This document shows positions 51,425-60,185 of a DNA stretch of 64,000 nt, piece after piece. The stretch's first letter is position 1. Each line of letters starts with the position of its first letter. The position numbers and the translations under genes are program-made. The DNA comes from Caballeronia catudaia (GTDB taxonomy: Bacteria; Pseudomonadota; Gammaproteobacteria; Burkholderiales; Burkholderiaceae): positions 186,001 through 250,000 of the forward strand of contig NZ_FCOF02000004.1 in NCBI RefSeq assembly GCF_001544755.2, in the 5' to 3' direction. The notes below the pieces were generated by a model. It searched no databases. It saw only the letters and a program-made list of their open reading frames with translations, and was not told where the DNA came from.

Positions 51425-53947
51425 TCAACCGCACGCGCCGATTTCGCCGCACGACGTGCAGAAGTCGCAGCCATCCTTGCGGATCACCGCGTTCGCGCCA
51501 CACGTCGCGCATTTACGGCCGTGCATCTGGGGAAGACCATGAGGATCGATTTCGCCTTGCGCGATGCCCTCGGATACTTCTTCGCCTTCGTCGGCCACAG
51601 CTACCGCATGCGGCGTGCGATCGGCGCCCTTGCGCGCAAGCACGCGCGACGGTACCTGGTTGCCCTCTGCATCGAGGAAGCCACGGCGGTGAAGAATCTG
51701 CTGGATCGCATACGCTAGCGCCGCGACTTCCGAATCGTGCCAGCGCGGACTGCGATGACCGTCGAGCCGCTCGACATCGCCCAGACGCACTTGTCCGCGA
51801 TCCCACGACACCTTGCGCATATCCTGCAGCGTGCGCGCCGCGAAACCGCCGCGCGCGGCCAGTGACAGCGAACGCATCGTCGCCGTGATCCACTGCTGCG
51901 ATTCGTCGCTCTGCCCGGTGGGAATGAAGAACTCGATGGGCCGCTCGATCGTCACGTCCTCGCCCGCGATGCGTCCCGTCACTTCGATGAACGACACCGC
52001 GAGATAAAGCGACTTCTTCCCCGCCTGCGTCAGATACTCGACCTTCTCGATGATCGCAGGCAATGCCCCCCTCGGCCGATGATCGATCGCGATACGCAGC
52101 GGATCGAGATCCAGCTCGGGGTCCGGCGAATCGCTCGGCGTTTCGGCGGGCGTGACCGAAAGCACCGCGCCCAGTGTCTCGTTGGGCCGATAAGTGGCAA
52201 GCCCCTTCAGCCCGCGCCGCCATGCTTCGAAATAGAGATCCTGGAACTTGTCGAACGGATAATCGGCGGGCACGTTCACGGTCTTCGAAATGGATGTATC
52301 GACGAACGGCTGCACCGCCGCCATCATCTCCATGTGATCGTGCGCGGACATGTCCAGCGCGCTCACGAAGTAATCGGGCAAGGTGCTTACATCGCCGCCC
52401 ATCTCGCGATATAGCCGGTACGCATGATCTTCGACGGCGAAGGTCTGTCGCGAGCCGTCCGCCATGCGCTTCGTGCGTTGATACGTCCACGAGAACGCGG
52501 GCTCGATGCCATTCGATGCGTTGTCCGCGAACGCGAGGCTCACGGTGCCCGTCGGCGCGATCGACAGCAGATGGCTGTTGCGGATGCCATGCTCGCGAAT
52601 CGCGCGCTTGATGTCATCGGGCAGGCGCGAAGCGAAGGTGCCTTCCTCGAGATAACGCTTCGCGTCGAAGAGCGGAAACTTGCCGCGTTCGCGCGCAAGA
52701 TCGACGGACGCGCGATACGCTTCATCGCGCATCGTGCGCGCGACGCGCATGGCGAAATCGCGCCCTTCCTGCGCGTCGTAGCGCAAGCCCATCATCACGA
52801 GCGTATCGCCGAGACCCGTGAAGCCCACGCCGATGCGCCGCTTCGCCGCCGCTTCGCGCGCCTGCTCTTCGAGCGGCCAGAGCGTGACGTCGAGCACGTC
52901 GTCGAGAAAGCGCACTTGCGTGCGTGTGGTGCGCGCGAAGCCATCCCAATCGAACGAAGGCACGCCGCCGCGCCTCTGCGCAAACGGATCGCGCACGAAA
53001 CGCGTGAGATTCAGCGGACCGAGATTGCAGCAGCCGTATGCGGGCAGCGGCTGCTCGCCGCATGGATTGGTCGCGCGGATCGCTTCGACGGCGCGCAGGT
53101 TGTTGTCGTCATTCATGCGCGACATGAACACGACGCCCGGCTCCGCGACATCGTAGGTCGAGCGCATGATCGTGTTCCACACTTCGCGCGCCTGCACTTC
53201 GCGATAGACCCACACGCCATCATCGCGCTGATGCATGTCTTCGGCTGCACGCTGCGCCGGTGAAGGCTCCGCCTTGTGCACGAGCTGCCAGGTCGAATCA
53301 TCGGCGACGGCCTGCATGAATTCGTCGGTCACCGCGACCGATACGTTGAAATTGTTCCAGCGCCCTTTCGTATGTTTTGCCGCGATGAATTCGAGCAGAT
53401 CGGGGTGCGTGCAATCGAGAATGCCCATCTGCGCGCCGCGCCGCGAGCCCGCGCTTTCGACGGTGCGGCACGAGGCATCGAACACGTCCATATAGCTGCA
53501 TGGGCCCGATGCCGCCGATCCCGTGGAATGCACGCGTGCGCCGCGCGGACGGATCGCCGAGAAGTTATAGCCGACACCGCCGCCGCGTCGCATTGTCTCC
53601 GCCGCTTGCAACAGGGCGACGTAGATGCCCGGCAAGCCATTGCTGTCGACGCTCTGTATCGCATCGCCGACGGGCTGCACGAAGCAGTTGATGAGCGTCG
53701 CGTCGATGCCCGCGCCCGCCGCGCTCATGATGCGCCCTGCGCCTAGCGCGCCGCGCCTGAAGTTATCGACGAACTCCGCTTCGATCTTCGCGCGCGTCTC
53801 TTCCGGCTCGGCTTGCGCGACGCCGCGCGCGACGCGGCGATAAATATCCTCGACGCGAGTCTCGTCGCCCTTGGCATATTTTTCGAGCATCACGTCGATG
53901 GAAAACTGCTGCGGTGCGAGAGCGGTGCTGGGATTGTCTTCGGCCAT
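51425..53947 (-). CDS. nrdJ: Adenosylcobalamin-dependent ribonucleotide reductase (class II)
   Basis: An 840-residue class II reductase that makes deoxyribonucleotides with adenosylcobalamin as radical source, independent of oxygen. The catalytic block NPCGEQPLPAYGCCNLGPLNL carries the active-site Cys and Glu, MRRGGGVGYNFSAIRPRGA and APTGTVSLAFADNASNGIEP are typical, and the C-terminus has a zinc-binding CATC...CDFCTSCG pair plus reducible cysteines. The ATG at 53947 is chosen because it gives the usual start; the frame stays open upstream. It depends on the cofactor made by the cob genes. No riboswitch is seen upstream. Confidence 0.95.
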   Translation of the reverse strand: MAEDNPSTALAPQQFSIDVMLEKYAKGDETRVEDIYRRVARGVAQAEPEETRAKIEAEFVDNFRRGALGAGRIMSAAGAGIDATLINCFVQPVGDAIQSVDSNGLPGIYVALLQAAETMRRGGGVGYNFSAIRPRGARVHSTGSAASGPCSYMDVFDASCRTVESAGSRRGAQMGILDCTHPDLLEFIAAKHTKGRWNNFNVSVAVTDEFMQAVADDSTWQLVHKAEPSPAQRAAEDMHQRDDGVWVYREVQAREVWNTIMRSTYDVAEPGVVFMSRMNDDNNLRAVEAIRATNPCGEQPLPAYGCCNLGPLNLTRFVRDPFAQRRGGVPSFDWDGFARTTRTQVRFLDDVLDVTLWPLEEQAREAAAKRRIGVGFTGLGDTLVMMGLRYDAQEGRDFAMRVARTMRDEAYRASVDLARERGKFPLFDAKRYLEEGTFASRLPDDIKRAIREHGIRNSHLLSIAPTGTVSLAFADNASNGIEPAFSWTYQRTKRMADGSRQTFAVEDHAYRLYREMGGDVSTLPDYFVSALDMSAHDHMEMMAAVQPFVDTSISKTVNVPADYPFDKFQDLYFEAWRRGLKGLATYRPNETLGAVLSVTPAETPSDSPDPELDLDPLRIAIDHRPRGALPAIIEKVEYLTQAGKKSLYLAVSFIEVTGRIAGEDVTIERPIEFFIPTGQSDESQQWITATMRSLSLAARGGFAARTLQDMRKVSWDRGQVRLGDVERLDGHRSPRWHDSEVAALAYAIQQILHRRGFLDAEGNQVPSRVLARKGADRTPHAVAVADEGEEVSEGIAQGEIDPHGLPQMHGRKCATCGANAVIRKDGCDFCTSCGEIGACG

Positions 53948-54108
53948 GTCGGATCCTTTGAAATGCTGCGGCGTCTTGCGATAGGGTCGGAAACCCAGAC
54001 GCCAAGTGCCGCAAAGGCAATGCCCGACGATAGCGCGATTCTTCCGCGCTCGCCATCGACCCGTTACACTCGTCTGATTCGGAACAGAACAATCAGCCGA
54101 CCATTCGC

Positions 54109-54633
54109 ATGAATCTGCATCGTCCGCCGCTCTTCGGCATCTCGGGCCGCTCGGGCCAGGGCAAGACCACGTTGATCGAAGCACTGTTGCCCTGGCTGCG
54201 CGCGCGCGGGCTCATCGTCAACGTCATCAAGCACAGTCATCACTCGATCGAACTAGAACCGCCGGGCAAGGACAGTGCGCGCTTTCGTCGCGCGGGTGCG
54301 GGGGAAGTGCTGATCGCATCGCCGTATCGCTATGCGATCCTGCGCGAGCTGAATGGCGATGCGGAGCCGTCGATAAGCGAACTGGCCGCGAGGCTGTCGC
54401 ATGCGGATCTCGTGATCGTGGAAGGCTTCGCGCGCGAAGCGATGCCGCGGCTGGAAGTCGTGCGGCCCTCGGCGAGCCGCGATCCGCTCTACAGGACCGA
54501 TGTGGAAATAGTCGCAATCGCAACCGATGACGCCGCCGCGCTCGATACGACATTGCCCACGCTCGCGCTCGACGATATCGCGGGCATCGGCGCGTTCATT
54601 TGCGCGCGCGTGGGCATCGTGCTTGCCGATTAA
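54109..54633 (+). CDS. mobB: Molybdopterin-guanine dinucleotide biosynthesis protein B
   Basis: A 174-residue P-loop protein, FGISGRSGQGKTTLIEALLP, with NVIKHSHHSIELEPPGKDSARFRRAGA and VIVEGFAREAMPRLEVVRP, the conserved MobB blocks. It binds GTP and assists MobA in attaching GMP to molybdopterin. It is transcribed divergently from nrdJ and stands alone. Its stop codon overlaps that of the convergent DUF2783 gene (TTAA at 54630-54633). Confidence 0.95.
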   Translation: MNLHRPPLFGISGRSGQGKTTLIEALLPWLRARGLIVNVIKHSHHSIELEPPGKDSARFRRAGAGEVLIASPYRYAILRELNGDAEPSISELAARLSHADLVIVEGFAREAMPRLEVVRPSASRDPLYRTDVEIVAIATDDAAALDTTLPTLALDDIAGIGAFICARVGIVLAD

Positions 54634-54842
54634 GTCGCGGGCAAACCGTGACGCGCCATCGCCAGCGCTTCTTTCAACACATCGTTATCACCGATGTGAT
54701 TCGCGAGCAGCAGCACGAGCTTCGCGTTGAGCAACTGGCTGTCTTCATCGGATAGACCATTGTGCGTGTCGATGAGGCGCTCGTAGAACGCATCGTGGTC
54801 CGCGATATTCAGTTCGAGATTGAGCTTCATACGATTCATCAT
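54630..54842 (-). CDS. DUF2783 protein
   Basis: A 70-residue soluble helical protein: LNLELNIADHDAFYERLIDTHNGL, then SDEDSQLLNAKLVLLLANHIGD. This is the DUF2783 pattern, found next to FAD-dependent aromatic hydroxylases. The ATG at 54842 overlaps the monooxygenase stop (ATGA), so it is coupled to that gene and is likely an accessory to it. The function is unknown. Confidence 0.85.
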   Translation of the reverse strand: MMNRMKLNLELNIADHDAFYERLIDTHNGLSDEDSQLLNAKLVLLLANHIGDNDVLKEALAMARHGLPAT

Positions 54843-56518
54843 CCGTTGCAGGTTGCACGCTTGACCGCGACCGCGACCGATGCGGCATCGAACTCGCGCC
54901 AGCGCGCGCACACGTGTTGATCGGGACGCAGCAGATAGAACGTGCCCGGCCGTGCATCGAAGCGATGCGCGACCATGCCTTCCACGTCTTCCACCACGGT
55001 CACGCCCGGCACCGTGCAGGCCATGCCTCTCGGCACGACGATCAGCGCACGCACGGGCAGCGGCGCATTCGACAAGGCCGCGAGACTCTGCGCGCATGCG
55101 TCCGGGCCGTGGCCCAGTCCGCAGAAATAGAGGCCGGTGAACGCGCCGCCGTGGGTCTGAGGCAAGAGCCACGCATCGCGGTCATCGACACGCACGGGCG
55201 CATCGACGCACGGCGCGCCGGGAATCATCGCGCCATCGAAGGCATCGTCTTCCCTGTCAGGCGTATTGAGCGACGAATCGCGCAGCACCGCGGGCACCGA
55301 AAGCCGTCCGCTGTTCGCGATGCGCCGCGCGAACGCGGCATCCTTCGCGAGCTTGAGCGTCGCGTCGCGAAAGAGCCGTGACACCGCGCTCTTCGGCGTG
55401 ATGAAGTCGGTGGCGCGCGTCGAGTTGAGGATGTTTTCATCGGCGGCATATTCGCGCTCGGAGGCATACGTATCGAGCAATGTGTGCGGCGCATCGCCGT
55501 TCACGACGAGCCGCAGCTTCCACGCGAGATTGTCCGCGTCCTGCACGCCGCTGTTCGCGCCGCGCGCGCCGAACGGCGACACGCCATGTGCGGAATCGCC
55601 CGCGAAGATGATGCGCCCATGCCGGAAGCTATCCATGCGCAGACACGAAAACGTGTAGACGCTCACCCATTCGAGCTCGAACTCGACATCTTCGCCGAGC
55701 AGCGCTTTGACGCGCGGAATCACACGTTCCGGCTCTTTCTCCGCGACGGGGTCCGCATCCCAGCCGAGCTGAAAATCGATGCGCCATACATCGTCGGGCT
55801 GACGATGCAGCAGCACCGACTGATTCCGGTGAAACGGCGGATCGAACCAGAACCAGCGCTCGGTCGGAAACGGCGCCTTCATCTTCACGTCGGCGATCAG
55901 GAAACGGTCCTTGAACGTGCGGCCGTGGCTGTCGAGACCGAGCGCACGGCGCATCGGGCTGCGCGCGCCATCGGCGGCCACGACGTATTGCGCTTTCAAC
56001 GCGTAGACGCCATCGGGTGTTTCGACTTGCAGCTCGACGTGATCCTCATGCTGCGTCACGCCGACGACATTGCTTTTCCAGCGCAATTGCAAATTCTCAA
56101 GCGCCATCGCGCGTTCGGCGAGAAAGCCTTCGACGTAGTACTGCTGCAAGTTGATGAACGCGGGACGCGAATGCCCCGTTTCCGGCAGCAGATTGAACGT
56201 GTAGACGAGGTCGTCGTGCAGAAACACTTTGCCGACGTTCCAGCTCACGCCCTTTTCGATCATCCTGTCGCCGCAGCCGAGGCGGTCGAAGATCTCCAGT
56301 GTGCGCTTGGCGAAGCAGATGGCGCGCGAACCGGTCGACACGGTGTCGTCGTTGTCGAGCAGCACGGTGCGCACGCCCTGTTGGGCGAGATCGATGGCCG
56401 TCGCGAGACCGACCGGCCCCGCACCGATCACCGCAACGGGATAAGGCGAGGATGCGGGCGCATCGTGTTCGGGCGCGCGCTCGTATTCGAAACGCAGACT
56501 GGCGTAGTTCACGGACAT
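54839..56518 (-). CDS. FAD-dependent aromatic hydroxylase (MhpA-like)
   Basis: A 559-residue group A flavin monooxygenase, similar to 3-(3-hydroxyphenyl)propionate hydroxylase. The FAD-binding GxGxxG is in VAVIGAGPVGLATAIDLAQQG, the DG motif is in YVVAADGARSPMRRALG, and the GD motif in IIFAGDSAHGVSPFGARGANSG. A C-terminal thioredoxin-like domain follows. It would hydroxylate a phenolic substrate with NAD(P)H and O2. The substrate is not given by context: the only associated genes are DUF2783 and a nearby IclR regulator. Confidence 0.9.
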   Translation of the reverse strand: MSVNYASLRFEYERAPEHDAPASSPYPVAVIGAGPVGLATAIDLAQQGVRTVLLDNDDTVSTGSRAICFAKRTLEIFDRLGCGDRMIEKGVSWNVGKVFLHDDLVYTFNLLPETGHSRPAFINLQQYYVEGFLAERAMALENLQLRWKSNVVGVTQHEDHVELQVETPDGVYALKAQYVVAADGARSPMRRALGLDSHGRTFKDRFLIADVKMKAPFPTERWFWFDPPFHRNQSVLLHRQPDDVWRIDFQLGWDADPVAEKEPERVIPRVKALLGEDVEFELEWVSVYTFSCLRMDSFRHGRIIFAGDSAHGVSPFGARGANSGVQDADNLAWKLRLVVNGDAPHTLLDTYASEREYAADENILNSTRATDFITPKSAVSRLFRDATLKLAKDAAFARRIANSGRLSVPAVLRDSSLNTPDREDDAFDGAMIPGAPCVDAPVRVDDRDAWLLPQTHGGAFTGLYFCGLGHGPDACAQSLAALSNAPLPVRALIVVPRGMACTVPGVTVVEDVEGMVAHRFDARPGTFYLLRPDQHVCARWREFDAASVAVAVKRATCNG

Positions 56519-56715
56519 TCGATCGTCTCCATCGTCGAAGGGCGAATCGCTTCGCTTTCGGTTATCTGTTCATCATTGTACAAGTCGTTTTATACTGTTG
56601 AATCTGCGTTTACCCGAATGCGGGCAGCGGCGTGATAGCCGCCGGCGGATGTCATATGAACATTGAAGGATGAAAACGCCGATACGCGAAAGTTGGCGCG
56701 AACGCCAGACCTGGA

Positions 56716-57498
56716 TCAGACGCCGGCGAAGCCGAGCATCTTCGACACGCGTTGCGCGCAGTCGCGTAAGGCTTTGGATATATCGCCGTCCCATGCGCCG
56801 TCGAACGAGCCGCTCGGCCCGATCGCCGTGATCGCGAGCACGATATTGCGCGAGTGGTCGAATACCGGCGCGCTCATCGCGCTGATGCCGGCGACGGGTT
56901 CGTCGATCGCTCTCGCGATGCCGTGCCCGCGCACTTCGGCGAGCATCGCATCGATCTGCGCACGCGTGTAATCGCGACGTTCCGCGCCGGTCTGCAACGC
57001 GCCCGCGCGCTCGATCGCGACGAGCGCATCGACGGTCATTGGCGGCAGATACGCGGCGAATGCGCGGCCCGTCGCGGTCTGGAGCAGCGACATCACCGTG
57101 CCGGTGCGCATCGTCACGTGAATGGGCACGCTCGCCTGCTGGATATGAACGATCGTCGGTCCATAGCTGCCCGCGCTCGCGAGCGCGACCGTATGCTCGA
57201 TGCGCGGCGTCATGTTCGCCGCCTCCGCGATCGCCAGGCGCACCGGATCGACGCGCTGCAAGCTGATCAGGCCCATCTGCAAGGCGAATGGCCCGAGCTC
57301 GTAACGGCCAGTGGCCGGGTCCTGCTGAATCAGGCCGAGATTGCCATACGAGACGAGATAGGGATGCGCCTTCGCCGAAGGCATGCCAGCCTTCTTCGCG
57401 AGATCGCCGAGCAGCATCGGGCCGCCGTGATCCACGAGCGCGCGCAACAGCGCCCCGCCTACTTCGATCGATTGAATTCCCCGGCGCACTCCGCTCAT
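56716..57498 (-). CDS. IclR family transcriptional regulator
   Basis: A 260-residue IclR protein. The N-terminal helix-turn-helix covers about residues 1-70 (QSIEVGGALLRALVDHGGPMLLGDLAKKAGMPSAKAHPYL), and the effector-binding GAF-like domain includes LLQTATGRAFAAYLPP and the C-terminal VAGISAMSAPVFDHSRNIVLAITAIGP. It sits upstream of, and is oriented like, the aromatic hydroxylase/DUF2783 pair, which suggests it regulates that pair. The ATG at 57498 gives the family N-terminus. Confidence 0.92.
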   Translation of the reverse strand: MSGVRRGIQSIEVGGALLRALVDHGGPMLLGDLAKKAGMPSAKAHPYLVSYGNLGLIQQDPATGRYELGPFALQMGLISLQRVDPVRLAIAEAANMTPRIEHTVALASAGSYGPTIVHIQQASVPIHVTMRTGTVMSLLQTATGRAFAAYLPPMTVDALVAIERAGALQTGAERRDYTRAQIDAMLAEVRGHGIARAIDEPVAGISAMSAPVFDHSRNIVLAITAIGPSGSFDGAWDGDISKALRDCAQRVSKMLGFAGV

Positions 57499-57559
57499 GC
57501 CTGACCTTGTGTCGTTGTCGATGATGCGCGCGATGATAACCGCACTCGCGCGCGGATCG

Positions 57560-58081
57560 TCATGCTTGAGGGCCGAGGCGTGCAATCAGTTCGCGATGTT
57601 GCGGATAGCGCGCTTCCAGCGCACCCGGCGCGGCCAGGTCGAACTCGCTGAATTCGAAGCCCGGCGCAACCGTGCAGCCGACGAGCGCCGCGCCGTTCGC
57701 ATCGTGGCATTCGGCCGCGAACCAGGCGCCCGCTTCGACGACAGCCTGAAACACCGTGTCCGCATGATCGATCATGTTGCCGAGACGATGCGTGACGAGC
57801 GCCCCGTTCGCATCGAGCACGTGCACATCGACGGGATCGCCCGCATAGAAGTGCCAGACTTCGTCGGAGCGAATGCGATGCCACGCCGAATGCGCGCCGT
57901 CGCATAGCAGGAAGTGAATTGCGGTGGACGCGGACCGCGCATCGCTTTCGTTTTCGTTGTCCTTCTCGCGCCTGACCTTGCCTTTCGCGCGATACGTCTC
58001 GCGGAAATATCCGCCTTCCGGATGCGGCTCGAGCTTCAGACGCTCGATCAGTTCCCGGCTATCGATGCGATCACGTTGCAT
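57560..58081 (-). CDS. DUF985 cupin protein
   Basis: A 173-residue cupin of the DUF985 family (YML079-like). LIERLKLEPHPEGGYFRETYR at the start and FLLCDGAHSAWHRIRSDEVWHFYAGDPVDVHVL in the middle are diagnostic, with the cupin His/Glu residues in WHRIRSDEVWHFY, and GCTVAPGFEFSEFDLA near the end. The reaction is unknown; related proteins bind small metabolites or sugars. It is monocistronic, divergent from the solute-binding-domain gene. Confidence 0.9.
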   Translation of the reverse strand: MQRDRIDSRELIERLKLEPHPEGGYFRETYRAKGKVRREKDNENESDARSASTAIHFLLCDGAHSAWHRIRSDEVWHFYAGDPVDVHVLDANGALVTHRLGNMIDHADTVFQAVVEAGAWFAAECHDANGAALVGCTVAPGFEFSEFDLAAPGALEARYPQHRELIARLGPQA

Positions 58082-58171
58082 GTCGTTCCCTTTGCAAGAG
58101 CGGTTGCGGTTCGCGTATTCTGCATCGGATTACCCGCAGCGCCATTCTTCTTCACTTCATCCGTGGACGCC

Positions 58172-58903
58172 ATGACTCTTCCTTCTTCCTTGCTCAATGC
58201 CTTCGCTCCGACCGGCACGCTGCGCGCGTCGATCAATCTCGGCAACCCGATCCTCGCGCATCGCACGGCAAGCGGCGAGCCGGGCGGCGTATCGGTGGAT
58301 CTCGCGCGCGAACTTGCGTCGCGCCTCGGCGTGCCCGTCTCGTTCACTTCTTTCGAGCGCGCCGCGGAGTCCGTCGAGACCGTGACGAACGAAGATGCGG
58401 ACATCGGTTTCTTCGCGATCGATCCGCTGCGCGGCGCGGGCATCGCGTTCACTGCGCCTTACGTGCTTATCGAAGGCTGCTATCTCGTGCGCGACGCGTC
58501 GCCGATCACGCGCAACGAAGACGTCGATCGCGAAGGCAACCGCATCATGGTCGGCAAGGGCAGCGCGTACGATCTCTTTCTCACGCGCGAAATCAAGCAT
58601 GCCCAGATCATGCGCACCGAGTTGTCGCACACCGTGGTCGAGGACTTTCTACGCGACAACCTCGAAGTCGCCGCGAGCGTGAAGCAGATTCTCGAAGCCG
58701 ATGCCGCGCGCATACCCGGCTTGCGCCTGCTCGACGGGCGCTTCATGGTGATTCAGCAGGCGATGGGCTTGCCGAAGCCCCGTGGTGATGACGCCGCGCG
58801 ATATCTGCGCGAGTTCGTCGAGGACGTGAAACGCTCGGGATTCGTCGCGGATGCGCTCGCGCGCCACGGCATCGAGGGCGCATCGGTCGCGCCGGCCGCA
58901 TGA
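58172..58903 (+). CDS. Solute-binding (PBP2-type) domain protein lacking a clear signal peptide
   Basis: A 243-residue protein homologous to ABC-transporter amino-acid-binding proteins: GTLRASINLGNPILAHR, GGVSVDLARELASRLGVPV, DADIGFFAIDP and a FTAPYVLIEGCYLVR block. Usual members are exported, but the best start (ATG 58172) leaves no signal peptide. A hydrophobic stretch encoded upstream in the same frame (VFCIGLPAAPFFF) has no clear start. It may be cytoplasmic, an enzyme of cyclohexadienyl-dehydratase type, or mis-started. The stop overlaps the next gene's ATG by 4 nt. Confidence 0.8.
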   Translation: MTLPSSLLNAFAPTGTLRASINLGNPILAHRTASGEPGGVSVDLARELASRLGVPVSFTSFERAAESVETVTNEDADIGFFAIDPLRGAGIAFTAPYVLIEGCYLVRDASPITRNEDVDREGNRIMVGKGSAYDLFLTREIKHAQIMRTELSHTVVEDFLRDNLEVAASVKQILEADAARIPGLRLLDGRFMVIQQAMGLPKPRGDDAARYLREFVEDVKRSGFVADALARHGIEGASVAPAA

Positions 58904-59322
58904 GCCCGGACATCGAGCTCGCGGTCACCGACTGGATCGACGCGACGTTCGAACGCGACGTGGCAGGCGGACTCGCGGCGTTCAATCGCGCGCAACTCGG
59001 GCCGAGCCATCAGCGCGATCTCGCGGTGTCGCTCTATCGCGATGACGATTTTCTCGGCGGGCTCGGCGGCTATACCGCGTGGGACTGGCTCTGCGTGAAA
59101 TGGCTATGGATACGCGAGGACGCGCGCGGCGCCGGGCTCGGCGCACGCGCGCTCGCAGCCGCCGAAAACGAGGCGATGAAACGCGGCTGCCGCGCGGCCT
59201 GGCTCGACACGGTCAATCCCGCGGCACGCGCGCTCTACGCGCGCCGCGGCTACGAGACCTTTGGCGAACTGGCCGACTTTCACGCGGGACAGACGCGCTA
59301 TTTCATGCAGAAGCGGTTCTAG
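58900..59322 (+). CDS. GNAT family N-acetyltransferase
   Basis: A 140-residue acetyltransferase. The acetyl-CoA motif is in RGAGLGARALAAAENEAMKRG (R/Q-x-x-G-x-G/A pattern), followed by AWLDTVNPAARALYARRGYETFGEL, typical of the GNAT C-terminal half. The substrate is unknown. It is coupled by an ATGA overlap to the upstream solute-binding-domain gene. Confidence 0.9.
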   Translation: MSPDIELAVTDWIDATFERDVAGGLAAFNRAQLGPSHQRDLAVSLYRDDDFLGGLGGYTAWDWLCVKWLWIREDARGAGLGARALAAAENEAMKRGCRAAWLDTVNPAARALYARRGYETFGELADFHAGQTRYFMQKRF

Positions 59323-59329
59323 CGCGCTG

Positions 59330-59387
59330 GCGTTTTGCATTACGCATGCATAAAACCATCTGGCATTAAGCGTTTTGCATTACGCAT
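59330..59387. repeat. Direct repeat of 18 bp between convergent genes
   Basis: GCGTTTTGCATTACGCAT occurs twice, at 59330-59347 and 59370-59387, with a 40-bp period. The second copy contains the stop codon of the DJ-1-like gene on the minus strand. The spacer ATAAAACCATCTGGCATTAA and the first copy are also partly self-complementary. A local duplication or a terminator-associated structure is possible. Confidence 0.8.
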
Positions 59388-60069
59388 TCAGCTTCAGGCG
59401 TCCGGCGACGCGCGCCGTGATCGCGCTGCGCGCCGCGAGCGATGCTTTCAGCCGCTCGCGCACGTCGCTAACGACATCGCCAGGCGCGCTGTCCGGATCG
59501 CCCGCGTCGAACGGCGGCGCGGGCGCGTATTCCATCTGCAACTGAACCGCTTGCGCTTCTTTTTCACCGACGAGCTCCGCCGCGAGCGCCAACGCGAAAT
59601 CGATGCCCGCCGTGATGCCGCCGCCCGTGAACAGGTTCCCGTCGCGCACGACGCGCTCGTGCACCGGAATGGCGCCCAGTTCCGCCAGCAGCGTGTGATA
59701 GGCCCAGTGCGTCGTCGCGCGCTTGCCGCGCAACAGGCCCGCCGCGCCGAGCACGAGCGAGCCGGTGCATACCGACGTCAGATAGCGCGCGCCCTTCGCC
59801 TGTTCGCGGAGGAACGCGAGCGTCGTCTCGTCCTCCATCAGATCGCCGACGCCCGCGCCGCCCGGCACGCACAGCACGTCGAGCGCGGGGCAGTCATCGA
59901 AGGTCGTGTCGGGCGTCAGGATCATGCCCGCGCTCGATTTCAGCGGCTCGAGCGTCTTCCAGACGAGATGCACGCTCGTGTCCGGCATGTGCGCGAAAAC
60001 GTCGTAGGGCCCGGTCATGTCGAGTTGCTGCACGCGCGGGAACAGCAGCAGGCCAATGTGTAGCGTCAT
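59380..60069 (-). CDS. DJ-1/PfpI family protein, isonitrile hydratase-like
   Basis: A 229-residue DJ-1/PfpI-fold protein similar to isonitrile hydratase (InhA). LHIGLLLFPRVQQLDMTGPYDVF is the N-terminal block, VLCVPGGAGVGDLMED follows, and the nucleophile Cys is in YLTSVCTGSLVLGAAGLL, then GKRATTHW. Isonitrile hydratase converts isonitriles to N-substituted formamides; close relatives have other or unknown roles. The ATG at 60069 has a strong AAGGAGAAG site. It is divergent from a GlxA-type regulator. Confidence 0.9.
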   Translation of the reverse strand: MTLHIGLLLFPRVQQLDMTGPYDVFAHMPDTSVHLVWKTLEPLKSSAGMILTPDTTFDDCPALDVLCVPGGAGVGDLMEDETTLAFLREQAKGARYLTSVCTGSLVLGAAGLLRGKRATTHWAYHTLLAELGAIPVHERVVRDGNLFTGGGITAGIDFALALAAELVGEKEAQAVQLQMEYAPAPPFDAGDPDSAPGDVVSDVRERLKASLAARSAITARVAGRLKLNA

Positions 60070-60185
60070 CGTCTTCTCCTTGGTCGCGATGGTTCGTGGC
60101 AATAGACGAACCGATCCTACGCCGCTACGCTATGGCGAAATCGACACATGCCCCACGTTTTACGCCAAATCTCAGGGAGACCGCC

